Positions 9,401 through 16,646 of a stretch of 40,403 bases of DNA are shown here, piece by piece. Source of the stretch: Candidatus Methylumidiphilus alinenensis (GTDB lineage: Bacteria > Pseudomonadota > Gammaproteobacteria > Methylococcales > Methylococcaceae); NCBI GenBank assembly GCA_003242955.1, contig QJPH01000269.1, positions 1-40,403 on the forward strand, read 5' to 3'. The translations under genes and the position numbers were made by a program. The stretch's first letter is position 1; each line of letters starts with the position of its first letter. The notes under the pieces were generated by a model, which was not told the DNA's origin, ran no database searches, and saw only the letters and a program-made list of their open reading frames with translations.

Positions 9401-9787
9401 ATGGCGATTAAAAAAACCGCGCCGGACATCGGCAAACTCGACCGCATCGTGGCCGAAGCCCGACGCAATCAAGAAGAACGGGAGAAGGGCTACCGCGAAC
9501 AGGCACTGAAACTTTTTCCCTGGATATGCGGACGCTGCGCACGGGAATTCGAGCTTAAAAATTTGCGTGAACTCACCGTCCATCACAAAAACCACAACCA
9601 TGACGACAACCCACAAGATGGTAGCAATTGGGAATTGCTCTGCCTTTACTGCCACGACGAGGAACACCGCAGATACCTAACCGCAGGCACCTATGGCGGG
9701 TCGAATACGGACAAACCTAAAGACACTGGCGGTGGGCACAAAGCCTTCGCTGACTTGGCTGCTTTGTTGAATAAAACACGCACATAA
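9401..9787 (+). CDS. yajD: YajD-family HNH nuclease
   Basis: The 128-residue protein has two CxxC pairs (CGRC and CLYC) that should bind a structural zinc. Between them is an HNH core: LTVHHKNHNHDDNP, then NWELLCLYCHDEEH. This is the arrangement of YajD, a small conserved HNH protein of unknown biological role in gammaproteobacteria. The N terminus is basic and helical. The start follows a GGGAG motif at about 9388. It may be transcribed together with the signalling pair upstream, but a separate promoter is possible. It does not look like a homing endonuclease or part of a restriction system, since there is no partner gene. Confidence 0.82.
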   Translation: MAIKKTAPDIGKLDRIVAEARRNQEEREKGYREQALKLFPWICGRCAREFELKNLRELTVHHKNHNHDDNPQDGSNWELLCLYCHDEEHRRYLTAGTYGGSNTDKPKDTGGGHKAFADLAALLNKTRT

Positions 9788-9808
9788 TTCTACAAACCTG
9801 GAGAACAC

Positions 9809-10207
9809 ATGAACAAAACAATCACACTTTTACAGGCTCCCCTAATCTTAGCCTTATTGCTAAATTCAGCCTTTGCTTGGGCTTACGGCAGCGGCGGCGG
9901 CGGCACTGCCAGTTGCGCAGAGGCCAAATTTTACGATGAATCACCGGTTAGAAATTCCGAGCTAAAGTCAGTCAGCGAAATTGCCCTAGTCGCATCGGAC
10001 AACACAGAAATTTCGTCGTTGGAATTAAATGTCAACGGCAACCCGGTAAAGCCAGAAACAACCCAGCGACGGTCTGGGGAATGGGATTTGAAGGTCAAGC
10101 TGTCTCAACCCATCACCCAACCCGGCAAAGTTCGCGTTACAGTGGCTGCCAAATCCAAAGAAGGATGTTCGACATTTTTCCCGTACTTTTTGGTGGTTAA
10201 GCCGTAG
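9809..10207 (+). CDS. Small exported protein of unknown function
   Basis: I do not recognise this 132-residue protein. It has a clear signal peptide (ILALLLNSAFAWA, cleavage expected near residue 25), then a glycine run (YGSGGGGTASC) and a predicted beta-rich domain with two cysteines (TASCAEAKF and KEGCSTFF) that could form a disulfide in the periplasm. Phrases such as SLELNVNGNPV and PGKVRVTVAAKSKEGC suggest an immunoglobulin-like fold; this is inference. The start has a GGAG motif about 8 nt upstream. It lies 21 nt after the HNH gene and may belong to the same transcript. Confidence 0.75.
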   Translation: MNKTITLLQAPLILALLLNSAFAWAYGSGGGGTASCAEAKFYDESPVRNSELKSVSEIALVASDNTEISSLELNVNGNPVKPETTQRRSGEWDLKVKLSQPITQPGKVRVTVAAKSKEGCSTFFPYFLVVKP

Positions 10208-10220
10208 ACTAGCACCGTAG

Positions 10221-10253
10221 GCCGGAATAAGCCCGTTCACGGGCGTTTCCGGC
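10221..10253. terminator. REP-like hairpin between convergent genes
   Basis: GCCGGAATAAGCCCG pairs with CGGGCGTTTCCGGC around a TTCA loop, with one bulge. The hairpin lies between the stop at 10207 and the convergent protease gene, and it overlaps the last codons of that gene. It has no T-run, so it is more like a REP sequence that may serve as a bidirectional transcript end. Confidence 0.5.
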
Positions 10254-10725
10254 ATAAACTCTGCCAATAAGACAATTCTGGCCTTGCGCAGAGTAATTTG
10301 GCGAATTGCAGAGCCGCTTCAAGATTGGCTAGGGCAGAAAGGCTTAGACCTTCCCCTAGTTCAAAGCGCTCGCCACGGACGCTGAGCATGAACGAGGGCG
10401 GAGGAGGGCGGTGGTTGATCTGTTGATACACCTGCAACACCGCCGCTGGACTCATCGCGTGGGTAGTGTAACTGCGGTCTATTTCGGGTTGCAGAAGTGT
10501 GAATTCATAAGGCGGCGTGCAGGTGAGATGTGCATCAATGAACAACGCCAAATCACGCCCCTCCAAATCGAGCGCGTGTTCCACTTGGAGTTGGAAGTCG
10601 GTAAGGCATTCAATGCCGGAAACTGCCTCTGCCTCTAGGCGTTCCAGCAACATGGGCCCTAAGGCATCGTCGCCCCGGCTAGGATTGCCGTAGCCGAAAA
10701 TTAGAAGGGTTGGGTTAGTGGGCAA
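10237..10725 (-). CDS. hoxW: Hydrogenase maturation protease
   Basis: The protein (162 aa) begins TLLIFGYGNPSRGDDALGP, the signature of HoxW/HyaD-type endopeptidases. The conserved Glu/Asp that reads the nickel site lies in this motif and in LFIDAH. These enzymes remove the C-terminal peptide of a [NiFe] hydrogenase large subunit after nickel insertion. The likely substrate is HoxH, encoded 2.9 kb upstream on the same strand; hoxH and hoxW are neighbours in many genomes. The start appears to be TTG at 10725, since no ATG lies in frame between it and the upstream stop codon. The symbol is chosen from the hoxH context, not from sequence alone. Confidence 0.83.
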   Translation of the reverse strand: MPTNPTLLIFGYGNPSRGDDALGPMLLERLEAEAVSGIECLTDFQLQVEHALDLEGRDLALFIDAHLTCTPPYEFTLLQPEIDRSYTTHAMSPAAVLQVYQQINHRPPPPSFMLSVRGERFELGEGLSLSALANLEAALQFAKLLCARPELSYWQSLCRKRP

Positions 10726-10764
10726 ATGCTTCTTGGGCGATTTTTTTAAAGTTTATATTCATTT

Positions 10765-10998
10765 TTATGCGGTTAATTCCAGCCGACGTTCTATGCGGTC
10801 AAGGCGGCTCTCAAACTTGTCCAAACGACCGTGCATGATGGCTATATCGGCATGGATACCTGCCATCTGACCTTCGATGGAACTTAAACGTAGTCGAACA
10901 GATTCAAATTGCTCGTCCAACTTAATGCCTTGCGCTTTGATCTCGTTACGCAGCAACTTGAGATGTTCTAATATAAGGTTTTCAACATTGTCAGTCAT
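10765..10998 (-). CDS. Small coiled-coil protein
   Basis: This is a 77-residue, almost entirely helical protein with heptad spacing (LKLLRNEIKAQGIKLDEQ, then GRLDKFESRLDRIERRLEL). It has no signal peptide or membrane segment. Such small coiled-coil ORFs are frequent near toxin-antitoxin and Uma2-type genes in methanotrophs and cyanobacteria, but no function is known. It lies between the immunity-like gene (11023) and hoxW on the same strand. Confidence 0.65.
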   Translation of the reverse strand: MTDNVENLILEHLKLLRNEIKAQGIKLDEQFESVRLRLSSIEGQMAGIHADIAIMHGRLDKFESRLDRIERRLELTA

Positions 10999-11022
10999 AT
11001 AAGTTTTCCGTCAATGATCGAA

Positions 11023-11349
11023 TCAGGCGGCTTTTGCTAGTGTTTGATTCACAATATGCCAAAATACCGATACTTTTTCATGCTGCTGTTCAAATAAATC
11101 CTCAAAAAAACCGACTTCATTTAAAGGTGCGGGGTATGAATACTGCTCCCCGTCATCGCCAAATTCAGTTATCCATTCCATAGGCTGACTTGAGTCTATG
11201 ATATGAAATATTTCAGGAGGATAAAGATAGGGTTTCCCTGCATCATTTAACAGTCTATAGTCATCAGCTTCTATGCCTATGACGAAATAGGGCTGATTTT
11301 CCGAAAGATCGGGATAGCCCTGAGTGTTTGGTTTAAGTTTGACAATCAT
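11023..11349 (-). CDS. Probable immunity protein of a polymorphic toxin
   Basis: The 108-residue acidic protein (for example YFVIGIEADDYRLLNDAGKP and ITEFGDDGEQYSYPAP) is single-domain and has no signal peptide. Its start codon overlaps the stop of a degenerate toxin reading frame at 11346-11576 (TGA inside ATGA), the usual arrangement of a toxin C-terminal domain followed by its immunity gene. The immunity role is inferred from this overlap and the acidic character. I cannot name the family with certainty. Since the toxin has lost its 5' part, the gene may now be an orphan immunity gene that protects against kin toxins. Confidence 0.6.
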   Translation of the reverse strand: MIVKLKPNTQGYPDLSENQPYFVIGIEADDYRLLNDAGKPYLYPPEIFHIIDSSQPMEWITEFGDDGEQYSYPAPLNEVGFFEDLFEQQHEKVSVFWHIVNQTLAKAA

Positions 11350-11576
11350 TTTTCTCTGATCACCTTTAACTTGATTTCAAATCTGCCAATGCCATAATGC
11401 TCATACCAATGGTATTCACAAAACTTTCCTTGGTTCTCAAACAATGGGCCACTTTTTTTGACCCATTTTGATTTTTTACCACCATATTCATCGACGAGCC
11501 TTTGAACATCCCGAATACGCTCGCCTTTTGCGATTACTCGTGATTGGGCAATGTGTTCTTTACTGAGGTCGATGGG
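11346..11576 (-). pseudogene. Remnant of a polymorphic toxin C-terminal domain
   Basis: On the minus strand an open frame of 76 codons runs from just after a TAA at 11577-11579 to a TGA at 11346. It has no in-frame ATG or GTG. It reads IDLSKEHIAQSRVIAKGE, then RLVDEYGGKKSKWVKKSG and FCEYHWYEHYGIGRFEIKLK. The basic, aromatic C terminus is typical of a secreted nuclease-type toxin tip. The usual long N-terminal delivery region is absent, and a palindrome-rich stretch begins at once upstream. I call it a toxin tip stranded by deletion. The exact toxin family is not assigned. Confidence 0.6.
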
Positions 11577-11649
11577 TTATTTCTCCTGTTGAATATCGCT
11601 GGTTTAAAGGCTCATGCCGGTAAATTGGTGAAGCCGGACAAATGCGTTA

Positions 11650-11712
11650 CCGTGGGAGCGGTTTTTAACCGCGACTTTCGGCATCTGTCGCGGTTAGAAA
11701 CCGCTCCCACGG
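11650..11712. repeat. REP-like palindrome
   Basis: The arm CCGTGGGAGCGGTTT runs to ACCGCGAC, and after a short loop GTCGCGGTTAGAAACC runs to CCGCTCCCACGG. The arms pair over about 26 nt with a mismatch. The GTGGGAGCGG word is typical of dispersed REP sequences in gammaproteobacteria. Confidence 0.75.
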
Positions 11713-11786
11713 ATGCGTTTCACCTATTTTACCGATATGAGCCTAGCAAATACGACAAAGAACATCTTCCGCAAGTGCATCGTAGC

Positions 11787-11811
11787 CGGACGGGATTTGT
11801 AATCCCGTCCG
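11787..11811. repeat. Short palindrome, CGGACGGGATT type
   Basis: CGGACGGGATT and AATCCCGTCCG are perfect 11-nt arms separated by three bases. Together with the neighbouring REP-like sequences it forms a repeat cluster. Confidence 0.7.
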
Positions 11812-11851
11812 TAACGTTGTAGTTCGGCAGGCATGGTTGCACACACAAAAC

Positions 11852-12057
11852 GGGCCTTGGTCATCGTTCAGCCCACCAAGCAGGAGTGCGGCGACTCGTC
11901 CACCTTCCGAACCCAGCGGCGACGAGTGTTGTAGCCCGGATGGAGCCGCTTGCGGCGCAATCCGGGAGGTTGCCGACCACAAAACCCGGATTACGCCGCA
12001 AGCGGCTCCATCCGGGCTACGGAGTCACCCAATCGGGCTGAACGATGACCAAGGCCC
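11852..12057. repeat. 206-bp nested inverted-repeat element
   Basis: The outer arms are perfect 23-nt inverted repeats (11852-11874 and 12035-12057, core CCTTGGTCATCGTTCAG). Inside is a second, perfect 27-nt pair (11931-11957 and 11994-12020, core CGGATGGAGCCGCTTGCGG) of the common GTAGCCCGGATG REP family. The outer arms are also flanked by ACAAAACG on both sides in direct orientation. The whole looks like a REP pair embedded in a larger palindromic element. It contains no transposase. Confidence 0.75.
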
Positions 12058-12114
12058 ACAAAACGTAAGCAACGGGGTTACAAACCACGTCGCGCTTCGG
12101 AATGTCTGCCCAGC

Positions 12115-12882
12115 TTATTCTACTGAATTTTCCTCAATTTCTTCAAATAATTTCTGGTAGTCATTATTGTTCCGTAACTTATCCGAACACTCCCAAAGTC
12201 TTTCAAAATAACCTAAAAACAATTTGGCAATATACGGACTCTGTATTGCTATGTATCCTGTATCTTGTCCAAATTGAAAAGGATACCTAGTTATAACTTC
12301 TTGTCTATCAACAATAATAAAACTCATAAGAGGAATTTCATTGTAAGGTTTTTTGAAATACCCAGCGAAAAAATTTTTAGCTTTGTGGTTTATAACGTAT
12401 TCACGACCAAAATTCAATCGGTTTTTTCCGTATAATACACCAATATATCTTACTTTTACTTCGCCTGATAAAATGACATTTTCTCGCGCTTCCTCATAAC
12501 GCTTTCTAGCAGATGTATCTCCCGTTCGTCTGCGGTCAATACCCGCCATATCAAGAAAAGCCTTTGCCTCCCGAAATCTTTTTGCCTGATACAATACCGC
12601 TTCGTCATTCGATTGAAATGTTATGGTTTTTACTCCATGACTATTTGCTATAAATAGTTCTCTGACATCATCCAGTTTTTCTTCGATCTTCGCAATTTTT
12701 TTTCTTCTTTCAACAAGTTCGGAGGTCGCCAGCATACATACTAGGGCTAACAACGCCTCGGGTATTATCGAAGTAGGTAATATATTTAACCGAGATAGAA
12801 TAACAACTAGAACTCCTATAATGATAGTGAGTATTGAAATGATATTATCCCCAATAAACTCCCACGCTTTGCTGTATTTCAT
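12115..12882 (-). CDS. Two-TM membrane protein, AT-rich, unknown
   Basis: I do not recognise this 255-residue protein with confidence. Residues ~12-55 hold two adjacent hydrophobic helices (IISILTIIIGVLVVILSRL and IPEALLALVCMLATSEL). A coiled-coil stretch follows (ERRKKIAKIEEKLDDVRELF), then a soluble domain. The C-terminal half (MSFIIVDRQEVITRYPFQFG, then YIAKLFLGYFERLW) recalls the end of phospholipase D-like effector domains, but no HKD motif is present. The gene is clearly more AT-rich than its neighbours, a sign of recent transfer. The position beside a toxin-antitoxin pair and a toxin remnant suggests an accessory or defence-related gene; that is inference. Confidence 0.65.
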   Translation of the reverse strand: MKYSKAWEFIGDNIISILTIIIGVLVVILSRLNILPTSIIPEALLALVCMLATSELVERRKKIAKIEEKLDDVRELFIANSHGVKTITFQSNDEAVLYQAKRFREAKAFLDMAGIDRRRTGDTSARKRYEEARENVILSGEVKVRYIGVLYGKNRLNFGREYVINHKAKNFFAGYFKKPYNEIPLMSFIIVDRQEVITRYPFQFGQDTGYIAIQSPYIAKLFLGYFERLWECSDKLRNNNDYQKLFEEIEENSVE

Positions 12883-12930
12883 GTCATTCCAATAGGTCGT
12901 TTTCCCAACTCATATTAAAACCTTCATAAC

Positions 12931-13215
12931 CTAAGACAGTGCACGAAGAACTGCTTGGGGTTCTTTTGCTACCACATGCAGTAGAGCCAATGCAGGTCCA
13001 TGAGGTTTGCGGTCACCACGCTCCCAATGCCGAAGCGTTCCAAGACTGATGCAAAACTTAGCTGCAAACTCAGTTTGTGTAAGCCCCAGACTGTGGCGCA
13101 ATTGCACCACATCGATTTTTTCTGGGTGATAAGTGTTAGTCTGGATTGCTTGCCCTTCATTTAGAGAAATTGCCTCACGCAAACCTTGTGCAATGCTTTC
13201 AAATGCTTTAGACAT
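12931..13215 (-). CDS. higA: HigA/MqsA-type XRE antitoxin
   Basis: This is a 94-residue antitoxin with an N-terminal toxin-binding tail and a C-terminal Cro/C1 helix-turn-helix (VVQLRHSLGLTQTEFAAKFC, then LRHWERGDRKPHGPAL). Its start overlaps the end of the toxin gene by 8 nt, so the order is toxin first, antitoxin second, as in higBA loci. It should neutralise the toxin and repress the operon through the palindrome at 13566-13582. The E. coli-like symbol is given for family only. Confidence 0.85.
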   Translation of the reverse strand: MSKAFESIAQGLREAISLNEGQAIQTNTYHPEKIDVVQLRHSLGLTQTEFAAKFCISLGTLRHWERGDRKPHGPALALLHVVAKEPQAVLRALS

Positions 13216-13555
13216 GCTCTCTCTCTAGCGCAACTTGCACAAGTAAGCCGACCAGCTTAGCCAATTCGTTACGTTCAGATTTCGTGATATTCGATTTTTC
13301 ATTTTTCCCAAAAATAGTAAGCAAATAGAGTGGAATGCGTTGGTCATGGTAATAGTAAATGACGCGGACACCGCTACTTTTTCCTTTGCTGCCACGCGCC
13401 CAACGAATTTTACGGATGCCACCTGTGCCTTCCATGATGTTCCCTGCTCGTGGATGAGTCGCAAGATAATCAATGACGGACTTTCGTTCTTCTTCGTTAA
13501 GCAATTCGTTAGCACGCCAAATGTATTCTGGGAGTTCGGTGACAGTAGTAAACAT
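13208..13555 (-). CDS. higB: RelE/HigB-type toxin
   Basis: This 115-residue protein (ELPEYIWRANELLNEEERKS, then GIRKIRWARGSKGKSSGVRV and IPLYLLTIFGKNEKSNITKS) has the conserved core of the RelE/HigB-2 (Gp49-like) family of ribosome-dependent mRNA interferases. The basic residues in RKIRWAR and KGKSSGVR and the YLLTIFGK strand are typical. I start it at the ATG at 13555. A longer frame to 13609 would run through the promoter and over the end of hoxH. A -35/-10 pair ends about 8 nt before this ATG, so the transcript should be leaderless or nearly so. Confidence 0.85.
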   Translation of the reverse strand: MFTTVTELPEYIWRANELLNEEERKSVIDYLATHPRAGNIMEGTGGIRKIRWARGSKGKSSGVRVIYYYHDQRIPLYLLTIFGKNEKSNITKSERNELAKLVGLLVQVALEREHV

Positions 13556-13562
13556 GGTTGTT

Positions 13563-13590
13563 AGTGTAATCCAATGGATTACAGAGTCAA
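13563..13590 (-). promoter_or_regulatory. higBA promoter with internal palindromic operator
   Basis: Read on the minus strand, TTGACT (13585-13590) and TACACT (13563-13568) are spaced by 16 nt. The spacer and the start of the -10 box are covered by the palindrome GTAATCCATTGGATTAC (13566-13582), a fitting antitoxin operator. The expected start of transcription falls at about 13556, directly on the toxin ATG. The -35 box overlaps the stop codon of hoxH (13587-13589). Confidence 0.6.
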
Positions 13591-15071
13591 GAAAAAATCT
13601 TGCCGTCACTCCCCCTCGTCATCTTGTCAATCTGCACCCCATCCGCATCCAGCAATTCCAGTTCCAGCGGCATCTTGCCCAGCGCATGGGTGGCGCAGGA
13701 CAAGCAGGGGTCATAGGCGCGGATGGCAACTTCCAAATGATTGAGCAGCCCCTCGGTCAGTTCTTTGCCATCCAAGTAACGGGCGGCCACAGATCGAACC
13801 GCCTCGTTCATGGCTTGGTTGTTGTTTGTGGTTGAGACAATCAGATTGGCGCGGGTGACGATGTCATTCTCGTCAATTTGATAATGATGGAACAGGGTTC
13901 CACGCGGGGCTTCGATGACCCCCACACCTTCCCGGCGTTTCTCGCCAGTGGTCACCAAGTCGTTGCTGATCACATCGGGATCGTTTAGCAGTTCCTTGAT
14001 GCCTTCGGCGCTATACAGCATCTCGATCATACGCGCCCAATGGTAAGCCAGGGATTCATGCACTGGCAAGCCTTGGTTATGGGCCTTGAAGTCGGCTCGT
14101 GCGGCTTCCGCCAGCGGGGTGGTGATAAAGTCACAATTGTTGATCCGTGCCAACGGGCCAACCCGATACCAACCATTTTCGCGGCCAAGATCGACGATAT
14201 AGGGGAACTTCATATAAGACCAGGAACGCACTTCCTCGCGTAGGTATTGGGCATAGTTGCGGTAGTCCACATGGTCAAAGATGGTCTGTCCCTTTTCGTC
14301 CCTAGCCCTCAAGCCCCCATGGTAAAGGTCCAGCGCACCGTCTTGCCTGATGATGCTTAGGAAATTGGACGGGAAAACGCCAAAGTGGCGGTGGTATTCT
14401 TCGTTGGATAAGTAAATCTTTTTAATTAATGCGACAACTTCCCGTGACCACAGGATCATCTCGTCAATGTCCTTGAGCAAATAGTCGCGGTCATCAAGGC
14501 TAAGTGCCTTGTTCATGCCGCCGGGAATAGCCGCAGTTCCGTGTATGCGTTTGCCGCTGATGGCATGGATCACTTCTTGACCGAATTTGCGCAACCTGAC
14601 ACCTTTCAGGCCGGTGTCTGGGAATTCGGTCAATACATTGACGATATTCCGATGTTTGGCGGGGTCGTCGAAGCCAAACAACAGGTCAGGTGTGGACAGA
14701 TGGAAGAAATGTAGCGCGTGGGATTGCAAGGTTTGGCCCAAGTGCATCAAGCGACGCAGTTTGTCAGCCGCCGGGGTGAGTTGGTCCACGCCCACCAGTT
14801 GGTCAACCGCCTTGGCCGCCGCCAAATGATGGCTAACCGGACAGATGCCACACAAACGTTGAACCAGAACCGGGAGTTCCCAGTAGGGCCGGCCTTGGAT
14901 GAAGCGCTCGAAGCCACGGAATTCAACAATGTGCAAGCGGGCCTGCTTGACATGGTTTTCTTCATCCAGTAACAACGTCACTTTACCGTGGCCTTCCACT
15001 CTGGTGACGGGGTCTATGACAACACGTTTAAGTTTTTCAGGATTGGCAGCGGTTTCGAGATGTTCGTACAT
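13587..15071 (-). CDS. hoxH: [NiFe] hydrogenase large subunit, HoxH type
   Basis: The 494-residue protein carries both nickel-binding motifs: RLCGICPVSHH (Cys74, Cys77) near the N terminus and DPCLSCATH (Cys456, Cys459, His462) near the C terminus. About 32 residues follow the last His and would be removed by a maturation protease such as the one at 10237. The opening (KRVVIDPVTRVEGHGKV) and overall length fit HoxH of the group 3d NAD-coupled hydrogenases. The start at 15071 has GGGGAAG 4 nt upstream, while the longer frame to 15281 lacks such a site. The diaphorase and small subunits (hoxF, hoxU, hoxY) are not in the window; dnaA lies divergently upstream instead. Confidence 0.93.
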   Translation of the reverse strand: MYEHLETAANPEKLKRVVIDPVTRVEGHGKVTLLLDEENHVKQARLHIVEFRGFERFIQGRPYWELPVLVQRLCGICPVSHHLAAAKAVDQLVGVDQLTPAADKLRRLMHLGQTLQSHALHFFHLSTPDLLFGFDDPAKHRNIVNVLTEFPDTGLKGVRLRKFGQEVIHAISGKRIHGTAAIPGGMNKALSLDDRDYLLKDIDEMILWSREVVALIKKIYLSNEEYHRHFGVFPSNFLSIIRQDGALDLYHGGLRARDEKGQTIFDHVDYRNYAQYLREEVRSWSYMKFPYIVDLGRENGWYRVGPLARINNCDFITTPLAEAARADFKAHNQGLPVHESLAYHWARMIEMLYSAEGIKELLNDPDVISNDLVTTGEKRREGVGVIEAPRGTLFHHYQIDENDIVTRANLIVSTTNNNQAMNEAVRSVAARYLDGKELTEGLLNHLEVAIRAYDPCLSCATHALGKMPLELELLDADGVQIDKMTRGSDGKIFS

Positions 15072-15180
15072 TTGACTTCCCCTAGAGGCAAGAACGGGAT
15101 ACTTTAAAACTGTAGCAATCATACACCAAGCCTTGTTTGCATGACATGAAGCTTTGTTGCACAGACTTAAAAACACTTGC

Positions 15181-15189
15181 TGTGGATAA
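15181..15189 (-). promoter_or_regulatory. Perfect DnaA box upstream of dnaA
   Basis: TGTGGATAA is the exact complement of the TTATCCACA consensus. It lies 101 nt before dnaA, just ahead of a TAGAAT sequence (15203-15208) that could be a -10 box, so DnaA may repress its own gene here. I found only this one perfect box in the 218-bp hoxH-dnaA gap, so an origin at this place is not shown. Confidence 0.75.
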
Positions 15190-15289
15190 CTCCCCAATCG
15201 GTTAGAATGTGCGTTCACGATTCGACCTGTGGGATGGCCCGCCCGTGTTGCATCCCCATCATTGATTTTGAAATTAGCCAAGCCACCCG

Positions 15290-16624
15290 ATGAGCAACCT
15301 CTGGAACCTATGCATCAGCAAACTTGAAGGCGAGTTGCCTCCGCAACAGTTCAACACCTGGATTAGGCCCTTGCAGGCCGTGGAGAACGGTAGTGAACTT
15401 AAATTGCTCGCGCCCAATCGATTTGTGTTGGATTGGGTCAAGCAACATTTTTTCGACAAAATCGAAGAAGCCGTCGCCAACCAGCAAATTGAACCCAGAC
15501 CCAATATTGTGTTGGAGATTGGGAGCCGTCCATTGGATAATTCAGTCCGTGCGGATGGAAAGACAAGCTTTTCGAAAAAGCCGGTCGCCAGCCGTAAAAA
15601 TCAACCCAACAATCTGAACACAGCCTTTACCTTTGAAAATTTCGTCGAAGGAAAATCCAATCAACTGGCGAAGGCGGCTTCCGTGCAAGTGACCCAGAAT
15701 GTTGGTCGGGCTTACAACCCCTTGTTTATCTATGGCAGCACTGGCTTGGGCAAGACCCACTTGATGCATGCCATTGGCAACGAGATACTCGTCGGCAATC
15801 CGTCTGCCAATATCATCTATCTTCACTCCGAGCGTTTCGTCTCGGATATGGTCAAGGCACTGCAACACAACGCCATTAACGCGTTCAAAGAGTTCTACCG
15901 CACCGTTGATGCGTTGCTGATCGACGATATCCAGTTTTTTGCCGGCAAGGAGCGATCCCAAGAAGAGTTTTTCCATACATTTAATACTTTGCTGGAAAAC
16001 AAGCACCAAGTGGTCATGACCTGTGACCGGTATCCAAAGGAAATCAAAGGTTTGGAGGATCGCTTGAAATCCCGCTTTGGCTGGGGCTTGCCGGTTGCGG
16101 TGGAGCCGCCCGACTTGGAAACGCGTGTTGCCATCCTGATGAGCAAGGCCCAACATGCCGGGATTGAACTGTCCCCGGAAGTGGCGTTTTTTATCGGCAA
16201 GCGCATCCGTTCCAACATTCGCGAGTTGGAAGGGGCTTTGCGCAGGGTCATCGCCAATTCTCATTTCACTGGCAGGCCGATTACACTGGATTTTGCCAAG
16301 GAAGCGTTGCGCGACCTCATCGCCCTACAGGATCGCATGGTCAACGTGGACAATATCCAAAAGACCGTGGCCGAATATTTCAAAATCCGCGTCTCCGACC
16401 TGCTATCCGACAAACGCACCCGCACGATTACCCGCCCTAGGCAGATGGCCATGGCCCTAGCCAAAGACCTGACCAACCACAGCTTGCCCGAAATCGGCCA
16501 GATGTTCGGGGGGCGGGATCACACCACCGTGTTGCATGCCACCCGCAAGGTCGTGGAATTGAAGGAAAGCGACAGTAAATTCCAGGAAGATTATTCCAAC
16601 TTAATGCGTATACTTTCCAATTAA
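15290..16624 (+). CDS. dnaA: Chromosomal replication initiator DnaA
   Basis: The 444-residue protein has all four DnaA domains. Domain I starts [19 protein letters not shown], and a short linker (II) follows. The AAA+ domain III has Walker [11 protein letters not shown] and Walker [10 protein letters not shown] with sensor motifs. Domain IV has the DNA-binding signature [15 protein letters not shown]. It opens the origin and loads the replisome. dnaN follows after 22 nt in the standard order. Upstream, hoxH replaces the usual rpmH neighbourhood. Confidence 0.98.
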   Translation: MSNLWNLCISKLEGELPPQQFNTWIRPLQAVENGSELKLLAPNRFVLDWVKQHFFDKIEEAVANQQIEPRPNIVLEIGSRPLDNSVRADGKTSFSKKPVASRKNQPNNLNTAFTFENFVEGKSNQLAKAASVQVTQNVGRAYNPLFIYGSTGLGKTHLMHAIGNEILVGNPSANIIYLHSERFVSDMVKALQHNAINAFKEFYRTVDALLIDDIQFFAGKERSQEEFFHTFNTLLENKHQVVMTCDRYPKEIKGLEDRLKSRFGWGLPVAVEPPDLETRVAILMSKAQHAGIELSPEVAFFIGKRIRSNIRELEGALRRVIANSHFTGRPITLDFAKEALRDLIALQDRMVNVDNIQKTVAEYFKIRVSDLLSDKRTRTITRPRQMAMALAKDLTNHSLPEIGQMFGGRDHTTVLHATRKVVELKESDSKFQEDYSNLMRILSN

Positions 16625-16646
16625 CACCATTCAGTCATCGGTTCAA

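Larger units (their letters stand above)
11577..12114. other. 538-bp palindrome-rich stretch without a gene
   Basis: No convincing coding sequence is present. The stretch holds at least three separate inverted repeats, listed individually (11650-11712, 11787-11811, 11852-12057). It separates the toxin remnant from the AT-rich gene at 12115. Confidence 0.6.

Noticed and set aside
11544-11822. A plus-strand 92-codon frame across the repeats
   Set aside because: It is made of REP-like palindromes and antisense toxin remnant, with no similarity to a protein family.
11577-12114. CRISPR array suggested by the dense repeats
   Set aside because: The repeats are unrelated palindromes of different length, without regular spacing or spacers, and no cas gene is present.
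15072-15281. N-terminal extension of HoxH to 15281
   Set aside because: The added 70 residues are not hydrogenase-like and would cross the DnaA box and the dnaA promoter zone.
15072-15289. A full replication origin in the hoxH-dnaA gap
   Set aside because: Only one perfect DnaA box is visible in 218 bp; a cluster of boxes and a clear AT-rich unwinding region are missing.
15542-16264. A 240-codon minus-strand frame inside dnaA
   Set aside because: It overlaps the AAA+ domain of DnaA in full, and its translation has no family resemblance.
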